Assembly: GCA_003600225.1 (NCBI GenBank) | Contig: QZFT01000089.1 | Coordinates: 124,001 to 188,000, forward strand | Length of the DNA stretch: 64,000 nt | Origin: Pseudonocardiaceae bacterium YIM PH 21723 | GTDB taxonomy: Bacteria; Actinomycetota; Actinomycetes; Mycobacteriales; Pseudonocardiaceae | Reading direction: 5' to 3' | Shown here: positions 57,781-64,000 of the stretch, one piece after another | How the letters are laid out: every line of letters begins with the position of its first letter | Numbering within the stretch: position 1 is the first letter of the stretch | The notes under the pieces: model-generated | What the model saw: only the letters and a program-made list of their open reading frames with translations | Database searches by the model: none | What the model was told of the DNA's origin: nothing | Position numbers and translations under genes: made by a program

Positions 57781-58992
57781 CTACCTGTTCGCGTACTGGG
57801 TCAGGGCGTGTTCAAGGACATCGGCGGCCCGGGCGGAGCCACCCGCGGTCTGGATGGCGGCCCGCATGGCGGTCAGCCTGCCACCGATCTCCGGGTCTGC
57901 CAGGAGTTCCCGGACGGCCGTGCGCAGGCGGTCGGCGGTGACCTCGGCGGGCGGAATGTGCTTACCCAGCCCCAGCTGCACAACGCGCTCCGCGTTCATC
58001 TGCTGCTCGAACATCTGCGGGACACCGATCAGCGGAACCCCGAAGGACAACCCTTCCTGGGTGCCACCCATTCCGCAGTGCGTGATGAACACCGAGGCGT
58101 GCGGCAGGATCTCCAGCTGCGGCGCGAAGCCGTGCAGCCGGAAGTTGGCCGGGATCTCGCCCAGTTCCTCGGGTTTGACCTGCTCACCGATGGCCATCTC
58201 CACCCGCACCGGCTCGTCCCGCAGCGCCTCGATCACCGTGCGGTAGAAGGTCGGCTGCTGGTTGAAGGCGGAGCCCAGCGACAGGTACACCAGCGGGAGA
58301 TCACCGGCGGGCGGCTGCCATCCGGTGGTGCCGGTCCGCTCACCGAGACACGGCCCGACGAACTCGTACCGCTCGTCGATCTGCTCCGCGTCGGGCTGAA
58401 AGGCCTTGGGCAGGAAGGCGATCCCGAGCTCCGGCTCATGCGCGCCGAACTCGCTGAGGGCGGCCGGCGGCAGGTCGAGCGCGGCCCTGGTGGCGGCGAC
58501 CGCGTCGTCCAGCGAGGCCCGGGTCTCCGGGTCGGACATCTGCTCGATGCCCGCGGCGAAGGACGGCCGCTGCTGCCCGGTCACCAGCGACGGGAACAGC
58601 ATGACGTGCGGTACCCGCCATTTGTCGGCCAGCAGCCACCCGGCCCAGGTCATCTGGTCGTAGACGAACAGATCCGGCCGGTCACCGTCCAAAATGGACT
58701 TCACCTGCGGGGCGACCCCGGCGGCCTCGTCCAGGAACATCCGGAAGACCGCCGCCAGGGGAAAGGAGTCCGGCTTGGCCTCCCGCATCAGATCCGGGTC
58801 GTCGCCGAACTCCCGATTGCTCGGCTGCTCGTACAGCGGGGCGGCCGCGCCACTGGCCTCCACCTGCTGCTGGAACTCCTTGGTGGTCGGGATGGTCACC
58901 CGGTGGCCGCGGCCGACCAGCTCGCGGGTGACCGCGAGCAGCGGCATCAGGTGTCCCTGGGCGGGCATGCAGGCGAAGGCGAAGTGGCTCAT
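57781..58992 (-). CDS. Macrolide-family glycosyltransferase 6 (403 aa)
   Basis: I choose the ATG at 58992 (MSHFAFACMPAQGHLMP), which overlaps GT7 by 4 nt; the frame is open to 59067. Donor motif THCGMGGTQEGLSFGVPLI and FEQQMNAERVVQLGLG. The acceptor region TGQQRPSFAAGIEQMSD replaces the NEH motif. The C-terminus SARAADVLEHALTQYANR matches GT3. Confidence 0.87.
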   Translation of the reverse strand: MSHFAFACMPAQGHLMPLLAVTRELVGRGHRVTIPTTKEFQQQVEASGAAAPLYEQPSNREFGDDPDLMREAKPDSFPLAAVFRMFLDEAAGVAPQVKSILDGDRPDLFVYDQMTWAGWLLADKWRVPHVMLFPSLVTGQQRPSFAAGIEQMSDPETRASLDDAVAATRAALDLPPAALSEFGAHEPELGIAFLPKAFQPDAEQIDERYEFVGPCLGERTGTTGWQPPAGDLPLVYLSLGSAFNQQPTFYRTVIEALRDEPVRVEMAIGEQVKPEELGEIPANFRLHGFAPQLEILPHASVFITHCGMGGTQEGLSFGVPLIGVPQMFEQQMNAERVVQLGLGKHIPPAEVTADRLRTAVRELLADPEIGGRLTAMRAAIQTAGGSARAADVLEHALTQYANR

Positions 58993-60200
58993 GCCTGGAA
59001 CCTCCGCACCGCGTCCGCCAGCAGATCCGCTGCCCGCTTGGTGCCGCCTGCCGCCTCGATGTCCCACTTCATGGCTTCCAGGCGCTTGTGGATGTCCGGG
59101 TCCTCCAGGATCTCGGCGACGGCGGCCCGCAGCTCCGCGGCGGTGGGCTTGGCGGGCAGTCGCCTGCCGAGGCCGAGCTCGACGACCCGGTCGGCGTTGG
59201 TCTCCTGCTCCGACATCTGTGGCAGGCCGAGCATCGGCACGCCGAAGGACAGGCCCTCCTGGGTGCCGCCCATGCCGTTGTGGGTGAGGAACACCGTGGC
59301 GTGCGGCAGGATCTCCAGCTGCGGCGCGAAGGCGTGGAACTCGAAGTTGTCCGGCAGGTCATCGCCCAGTTCGGACAGCTGCACGCTCTGGCCGGTCACC
59401 AGGACCACCTGCCACGGCTCGTCGCGGAACGCCTCGATCACCGTGCGGTAGAAGGCCGGCTGGTTGTTGAACCCGGAGCCCAGCGAGACGTAGAGCAGCG
59501 GGCGCTCGGCGTCCTTCGGCTGCCAGCCGGTGTTGCTGATCCGGTCACCGAGGCACGGTCCGACGAACTGGTACCGGTCGTCGAGGGTCTCGCCCTCGGG
59601 CTGGAAGGACCGGGTCATGAAGGCGATACCCAGCTCGGGCTGGGTTCCCAGGAAGTCCAGCACCGGTAGCGGCTCCAGCCCGGAGCCGGCCCTGGCGGTG
59701 TCGAGGGCGCCCTGCACGGCGGCGGCCGTCCCGGGGTCGGCGATCTGCTCCACCATGTCCCGGAAGGCATTGCTTCCCTGGGTCGGCACCGTCGACGGGT
59801 ACAGGATGACGTGCGGCACCTGCCACCGGTCGGCGACCAGCGCGCCCGCCCAGGTGATCTGGTCGTACACCAGCAGATCCGGCCGGTCGTTCTCGAACAG
59901 CTCGACGAACTGGGGTGCGGTGGCCCCGGCCTCGCCGAAGAACATGGGAAGGATCTCCTCCACCTTGAACTCGGCGGGCGGGGCGTCCCTCATCTCGTCC
60001 TTCTTGGCGGCGAACTGCTCCACCAGCGGCGAGTGGTAGAGCGGCGCGGCCGCCCCGCTGGCCTCCACCTGCGCGCGGTGCTCCTCCAGAGTCGGGATGG
60101 TGACCCGGTAGCCCTGGTTCACCAGCTCGCGGGTGACCGCGAGCACCGGGGTGAGGTGCCCGTGGGCGGGCATGCAGATGATGGCGATGTGCTTGGTCAT
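58989..60200 (-). CDS. Macrolide-family glycosyltransferase 7 (403 aa)
   Basis: N-domain AHGHLTPVLAVTREL, donor motif THNGMGGTQEGLSFGVPML, with Asn after the His where most sisters have Cys. A small insertion (GDDLPDNFEFHAFAPQLEIL) lengthens the loop before the donor domain. Gap to GT8 is 11 nt. Start ATG at 60200. Confidence 0.87.
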   Translation of the reverse strand: MTKHIAIICMPAHGHLTPVLAVTRELVNQGYRVTIPTLEEHRAQVEASGAAAPLYHSPLVEQFAAKKDEMRDAPPAEFKVEEILPMFFGEAGATAPQFVELFENDRPDLLVYDQITWAGALVADRWQVPHVILYPSTVPTQGSNAFRDMVEQIADPGTAAAVQGALDTARAGSGLEPLPVLDFLGTQPELGIAFMTRSFQPEGETLDDRYQFVGPCLGDRISNTGWQPKDAERPLLYVSLGSGFNNQPAFYRTVIEAFRDEPWQVVLVTGQSVQLSELGDDLPDNFEFHAFAPQLEILPHATVFLTHNGMGGTQEGLSFGVPMLGLPQMSEQETNADRVVELGLGRRLPAKPTAAELRAAVAEILEDPDIHKRLEAMKWDIEAAGGTKRAADLLADAVRRFQA

Positions 60201-60211
60201 GCGACTTCCCC

Positions 60212-61426
60212 CTAGACGGCCGGTGTTCCGGCCGCCAGTTCCAGTACCTCGGCGGCCCGGACGGCGCCGCCGCTGTGGTGGATCTCCGACCGGACCTCGG
60301 CCAGCCGGGAACGGATGGCCGGGTCGGCGAGGACCTCGAAGACGGCGGTGCGCAGCCGTTCCGCGGTCACCTCGGCGGGCAGGATGCGGCGGCCGAAGCC
60401 GAGCTCTGCCATCCGGTCGGCGTTGATCTGTTGTTCGGGCATCTGGGGCACCCCGATCATCGGGACACTGAAGTTCAAGCCTTCCTGGGTGCCGCCCATT
60501 CCGCAGTGCGTGATGAACACCGAGGCGTGCGCCAGGATCTCCAGTTGCGGGGCGTGCGCGTGCAGTTCGACATTCGCCGGGACCTCACCCAGGTCGGCGG
60601 GGTCGACCTGGCCGCCGATGGCGAGCACCACGTGGCACGGCTCGTCGCGGAAGGCGTCGAGCACGGCGCGGTAGAAGCCCAGCTGTTGGTTGTACGTGGT
60701 TCCCAGGGAGACGTAGACGAGGGGAAGATCGCCTGCCGGCGGCTGCCACGTGGTGTTCGAGGGCCGGCTGCCGAGGCACGGTCCGACGAAGTGGAAACGC
60801 TCGTCGAAGGTCTCCCCAGCGTGCTGGAAGGACCTGGTCATGAAGGCCACCGCCAGGTCCGGCAGGTGGATGTCGAACCCGAAGAGGTCCATCGGTGGCA
60901 ACCCGAGTTCCGCCCTGGCCTTGGAGATCATCTCACCGGCGGCGGCAGTGCCCTCCGGGTCCTCCGCGGTGTCGAAGTGCCCCCGCCACATCGAGTAGTG
61001 CTCGTTGGCGGCCATCGACGGGTAGCTGCGCACGTGCGGCAATCGCCACTTGTCGGCCAGCAGCCAGCCTGCCCAGCTCAGCTGGTCGTAGATCAGCACA
61101 TCCGGCCGGTCGCCGTCCAGCAGCTCCTCGATCAGCGGAAATGTGTCGACGGCCTCCTGGAAGAACATCCGGAACACCGAGACCGGGTTCATTTCCGGCG
61201 CCTGCCCTTGTGCACGCGCGGCCATCCGGGCCGGCGCGGCCAGCTCCAGCAGGGGCGAGGTGTAGAGCGGGGCGGCGGCGCCGATCGCCTCGACCCGCTC
61301 GCGGTGCGCGGCGGCGGTGGGGATGGTGACCCGGTGTCCTCGCGATACCAGCGTCTCCGCGACGGCCAGCACCGGATTCAGGTGACCGAGCGCGGGCAGA
61401 CAGACGAAGGCGAAGTGCTGAGACAC
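60212..61426 (-). CDS. Macrolide-family glycosyltransferase 8, first gene of the main operon (404 aa)
   Basis: N-domain ALGHLNPVLAVAETLV, donor motif THCGMGGTQEGLNFSVPMI, where Ser replaces the Gly of FGVP. NEHYSMWRGHFDTAED keeps the NEH motif. The GTG at 61426 has GAGGGG upstream, and the 84 nt gap to GT9 holds a likely promoter with TCAAATTTGA (61437-61446). The genes downstream to 51875 follow with gaps of 20 nt or less. Confidence 0.87.
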   Translation of the reverse strand: MSQHFAFVCLPALGHLNPVLAVAETLVSRGHRVTIPTAAAHRERVEAIGAAAPLYTSPLLELAAPARMAARAQGQAPEMNPVSVFRMFFQEAVDTFPLIEELLDGDRPDVLIYDQLSWAGWLLADKWRLPHVRSYPSMAANEHYSMWRGHFDTAEDPEGTAAAGEMISKARAELGLPPMDLFGFDIHLPDLAVAFMTRSFQHAGETFDERFHFVGPCLGSRPSNTTWQPPAGDLPLVYVSLGTTYNQQLGFYRAVLDAFRDEPCHVVLAIGGQVDPADLGEVPANVELHAHAPQLEILAHASVFITHCGMGGTQEGLNFSVPMIGVPQMPEQQINADRMAELGFGRRILPAEVTAERLRTAVFEVLADPAIRSRLAEVRSEIHHSGGAVRAAEVLELAAGTPAV

Positions 61427-61436
61427 CGGGTTCCCC

Positions 61437-61446
61437 TCAAATTTGA
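61437..61446 (-). promoter_or_regulatory. Palindrome upstream of glycosyltransferase 8
   Basis: TCAAATTTGA is a 10 bp palindrome next to GGGCTATTCAAATTTGAG on the minus strand, in an AT-rich gap otherwise free of genes. It is close to the likely Shine-Dalgarno of GT8, so it may be an operator or part of the promoter of the eight-gene operon. Confidence 0.35.
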
Positions 61447-61510
61447 ATAGCCCAGCTGCACTATTGCGTACCGGACGGCCGGAGCGAAAGTGGATTTACC
61501 TTCGAGTGGA

Positions 61511-62680
61511 TCACGTTGCGATCATGCGCTCGACGGCGTCCGCCGCGGCCGCGGCCCCGCCGCCGACCCTGCTCTCCGCGCGGATCACCGCGATGCGGGC
61601 GGCCACCCCAGGATCACCGGCCACCCGGTCCACGGCGGCGGCCAGCAGCTCCGGAGTCAGCTCGGCCATGGTCAGCTTCTCGCCGAGCCCGAGCTCGGCC
61701 ACCCGGTCCGAGTTGATCTCCTGCTCGATCATCTGCGGCACGCATACCAGCGGCACCCCGGCCAGCAGCGACTCCTGGACGCTGCCCATGCCGCCGTGCG
61801 AGACGAAGGCCGTGGCCCGCTGCAGGATCTCCAGCTGCGGCGCGTGCCCGTGCAACCGGACGTTCGCCGGGATCGGCCCCAGCGAGCCGTGGTCCACGGC
61901 CATCCCGGTGGCCAGTTCCACCTGCCACGGCGTACCGGCGAACGCGTCCATCGCGATCCGGTAGAAGTCGGGGCGCACGTTGAAGGCCGATCCGAGGGAG
62001 ACCAGCAGCACCGGTTGCTCAGGTTTCCGCTGTTCAGTGCCCGTTTCCGGCAGAGCGGGGCCGGTGAAGGTGTAGCGGTCGTCGAAGCTGTCACCGGCGG
62101 GCTGGAAGGCGCGCGGGAAGAAGCAGACGGCGCGATCGGGCTGGCGGTCCAGGAACTCCAGCAGGCTCGGCGCGGGCTGGCCATAGGCGGCGTACAGGTC
62201 GGCGAGAGCCTGCTCGGTCGCCGCCGAGGCCGGGTTGCCGGCCAGCGCCGCCCGCCAGATGGAGAACTTCTCGTTGTGCGCGAGGGAGGGGTAGACCCGC
62301 AGCAGCGGCAGGTCCCACCGGTCGGCGAGCAGGGTGCCCGCCCAGCCGATGTGGTCCTGGAGCAAAACGTCCGGCCGGTCACCGTCGAAGATCCGCAGAT
62401 ACTGGTCGGCGGTGCCCCTGGCCTCGGCGATGAACACCTGCAGGGTGGTGTCGAAGGTGACGCCCTCGGCGGCGAGGCCGTCGCCCGCCATGTGCGCGGT
62501 CAGCATCGGCGACTCGATCACCGGTGCGGCGGCGCCGGCCGCCTCGACGAGCGCGGTCAGCTGCGGCACCGTCGGCACGGTGACCCGGTGTCCCCGCGCG
62601 ATCAGCTCGCGGGCCACGGCCAGCACCGGATTCAGGTGCCCCAGGCCGGGAAACGCGATGAAGGCGAAGTGTTTCGACAT
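61511..62680 (-). CDS. Macrolide-family glycosyltransferase 9, most divergent (389 aa)
   Basis: N-domain GLGHLNPVLAVAREL and NEKFSIWRAALAG keep the family pattern. The donor motif is SHGGMGSVQESLLAGVPLV, with Gly-Ser replaced in GGMGS. VGPCL of the sisters reads TGPALPE. It stands apart from the eight-gene operon and has its own operator at 62705. It is therefore the likeliest member to be regulated alone. Confidence 0.86.
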   Translation of the reverse strand: MSKHFAFIAFPGLGHLNPVLAVARELIARGHRVTVPTVPQLTALVEAAGAAAPVIESPMLTAHMAGDGLAAEGVTFDTTLQVFIAEARGTADQYLRIFDGDRPDVLLQDHIGWAGTLLADRWDLPLLRVYPSLAHNEKFSIWRAALAGNPASAATEQALADLYAAYGQPAPSLLEFLDRQPDRAVCFFPRAFQPAGDSFDDRYTFTGPALPETGTEQRKPEQPVLLVSLGSAFNVRPDFYRIAMDAFAGTPWQVELATGMAVDHGSLGPIPANVRLHGHAPQLEILQRATAFVSHGGMGSVQESLLAGVPLVCVPQMIEQEINSDRVAELGLGEKLTMAELTPELLAAAVDRVAGDPGVAARIAVIRAESRVGGGAAAAADAVERMIAT

Positions 62681-62704
62681 GCTGTGTCCCCCTGGACGTC
62701 GGCT

Positions 62705-62718
62705 ACTACAACTGTAGT
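62705..62718 (-). promoter_or_regulatory. BlaI/CopY-like operator before glycosyltransferase 9
   Basis: ACTACA-AC-TGTAGT is a perfect 6 bp dyad with a 2 nt centre, 25 nt upstream of the GT9 ATG. TACA-N2-TGTA is the core of BlaI/MecI-type operators, which control antibiotic-resistance genes, though TetR- or PadR-type binding is possible. No regulator gene is nearby. Confidence 0.5.
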
Positions 62719-62870
62719 GTGCCGAGCCGTGTGCACGAGGTAAACGGCCTGCCGGGAAGTCGGGACCAAGGTCCCCTCACGTCAGGACCTCACCCGGAAG
62801 GCGGCACTCGCTGTCTCTACGCACGGGGATTCGCTAGCCTCGCGCCGGTAACTCAACTAGGGGAGATCCG

Positions 62871-63422
62871 GTGAGCGACGCACTGACGACAGACGAGGTA
62901 TCCGCGGCACTCGCCACAGACTCCGGCATGTGGGCCCTGTGGGACCCGGAGGCCATCGAGCGGTTGGCCGACGACGACAGCTGGGAAGCGGACACCCTGG
63001 AGGACGACGAACTCGTCGAACTGGTGAGCGCGGGCCAGATCGTGCCGGTGAACATCGGCGCCGATGGCAGCTACCAGTTCGTGCTGCGCGTGGTCGACGA
63101 CACCACGGGCGGACTGACCGATCGGGAGAAGCAGTACGTGTCCGACTCGTCGGCCCCGTACCTGTTCGTCTCGTCCGGGTCGGTGTGCCTGTCCGGCCTG
63201 GAGTGCGTGAGCGCGGAGCCGGTCGGCGACGTGATCGAGCTGCCCCTGCCGCCCGGCCGCTACCAGGCGACCGCGCACCTGATCGACTGGTCGGCCGAAC
63301 CCGGCGCCACCGACGTCAACGGCGAGCCGACCGACAACGCGCTGGCCGACTTCGTGGTGCTGGTGCACCCGGAAGGCACGCCGGCGCCCGGCTACCGGAC
63401 CAGCCTGGTCACTTTCGACTGA
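62871..63422 (+). CDS. Hypothetical acidic protein (183 aa)
   Basis: The GTG at 62871 follows GGGGAGATCCG. The product is strongly acidic (DDDSWEADTLEDDEL), with a beta-rich C-terminal half (YQFVLRVVDD, GRYQATAHLIDWS). One Cys pair (SVCLSGLECVS) lies in the middle. No signal peptide and no family recognised. It stands alone and is followed by a terminator. Confidence 0.55.
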   Translation: MSDALTTDEVSAALATDSGMWALWDPEAIERLADDDSWEADTLEDDELVELVSAGQIVPVNIGADGSYQFVLRVVDDTTGGLTDREKQYVSDSSAPYLFVSSGSVCLSGLECVSAEPVGDVIELPLPPGRYQATAHLIDWSAEPGATDVNGEPTDNALADFVVLVHPEGTPAPGYRTSLVTFD

Positions 63423-63436
63423 GGCACCAGACGAAA

Positions 63437-63472
63437 CGAGGGGCCGCGTCCTATGCCGGACGCGGCCCCTCG
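63437..63472 (+). terminator. Terminator of the 62871 gene
   Basis: A perfect 15 bp stem (CGAGGGGCCGCGTCC with complement) around a 6 nt loop lies 14 nt after the stop, followed by TCGCTGTTTTGGG. Confidence 0.85.
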
Positions 63473-63771
63473 TCGCTGTTTTGGGTGCCGGCCCCGCGCG
63501 CCATATGCACTGTCGCGCGGGGCCAGTACACCGCCCCCAGTTCCCCCAGCAACCCCCAGTTACGTGGAAAACCCCGCGAAGCTGCCGGGTCGGGGGTCCG
63601 ACAGCATCGCGGAGTCATCCGGCTTATCGATATGGGGAGCGAATGCGTTACACCCAGACAATGATGTGACCGTCATCACACTCTAATGATCAACTTTGAT
63701 CGACTGATCGGAGCACTGTCGGTCACGCAAGTGCACATAGGTGCACGGAAATGATGGGCCAGAAAAGGAAA

Positions 63772-63810
63772 AACGACCCCCGGCGCTGGGAGGGTGCGCC
63801 GGGGGTCGTT
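63772..63810. terminator. Terminator for the minus-strand gene at the right edge
   Basis: AACGACCCCCGGCG and its exact complement enclose an 11 nt loop. On the minus strand the stem is followed by TTTCCTTTTC, on the plus strand by CTGTTCC. It serves mainly the gene entering from the right edge. The 63,473-63,771 stretch holds no convincing gene; it has GATC repeats and a GTGCAC-N4-GTGCAC pair. Confidence 0.8.
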
Positions 63811-63927
63811 CTGTTCCTCCGTCCACATTCACCGCGTGTGGGATGCGGGCCTGCCCCCTGCAGGCGGGCCCGCGCACGGTGGCGCTGCTGCACTCATCAG
63901 CGCGCTAGTGGGACCGAGCGAATCGGT

Positions 63928-64000
63928 TTAGCGGAGGGTGGTCACCTGCGCCTGGGCGATGAGCATGAGCTCGTGCCGCAGGGCCGGAGTAGCTGCGTTG
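63928..64000 (-). CDS. 3' end of a minus-strand gene, partial
   Basis: A TAA at 63928-63930 closes a frame open to the window edge; the visible end reads ALRHELMLIAQAQVTTLR. The codon usage suits a real gene, and a terminator follows at 63772-63810. Too little is visible to name it. Confidence 0.5.
   Translation of the reverse strand, partial: NAATPALRHELMLIAQAQVTTLR

Noticed and set aside
63683-63877. 64-codon minus frame over the terminator
   Set aside because: It runs across a strong hairpin and ends in promoter-like sequence; no Shine-Dalgarno or motif.
1-64000. CRISPR arrays or cas genes
   Set aside because: No regularly spaced identical repeats and no Cas-like protein was seen anywhere in the window.

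Overview
The window is high-GC DNA from an actinomycete. WhiB, DUF3558, PadR/P450/ferredoxin, FadE5-like and macrolide-glycosyltransferase genes, frequent GTG starts and ATGA/GTGA gene overlaps point to a filamentous member of the Pseudonocardiales or a close relative. The genus cannot be fixed from sequence alone.

Bases 1-13,440 look like the integrase-proximal end of a prophage or phage-derived element; its left end lies outside the window. A leftward early operon of 26 small genes runs from about 10,791 to 197, nearly all joined by 1-4 nt stop/start overlaps. It encodes HTH and zinc-finger proteins, a replication-type protein, an orphan C5 methyltransferase, an HNH nuclease, a sliding-clamp-like protein, a Rad52-type annealing protein and a WhiB regulator. 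One 38-codon gene sits exactly between two TGATG junctions. An excisionase-like gene, a divergent HTH repressor and a tyrosine integrase follow. The element ends in phased arm-type repeats and a 55 nt 3' piece of tRNA-Gly(CCC), the probable attachment core.

Bases 13,656-25,116 hold chromosomal genes and a tandem array of seven secreted S33 (tripeptidyl-aminopeptidase-like) hydrolases. Next come a 53-codon orphan peptide with a palindromic control region, a secreted EEP nuclease, two secreted lipases around an enoyl-CoA hydratase, and a lytic transglycosylase.

Bases 31,309-37,684 form an operon: an EphD-like epoxide hydrolase-SDR fusion, two PF10118 proteins with complete ferritin-like di-iron signatures, two VanB-type reductases each paired with one of them, and a TetR regulator. 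A thioesterase and a FadE5-like acyl-CoA dehydrogenase follow. I consider this the best candidate for an undescribed system: a lipid oxidation pathway with two dedicated di-iron oxygenase/reductase pairs.

Bases 40,130-51,813 hold a structured intergenic repeat, PadR-P450-[3Fe-4S] ferredoxin, a DUF3558 lipoprotein with a VanW-domain wall protein, a GroES-like protein, a thioredoxin-NHL protein, an AbiEii-type pair whose nucleotidyltransferase has lost its catalytic segment, a CadD-like transporter, a triple chitin-binding-module protein and a near-perfectly threefold beta-trefoil lectin.

Bases 51,875-62,680 hold nine tandem macrolide-family glycosyltransferases on the minus strand, eight in one tight operon and the first with its own TACA-N2-TGTA operator. 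No antibiotic biosynthesis genes are visible, so a xenobiotic or antibiotic glycosylation (resistance) role is the simplest inference. The window ends with an orphan gene, terminators and the 3' end of another minus-strand gene.
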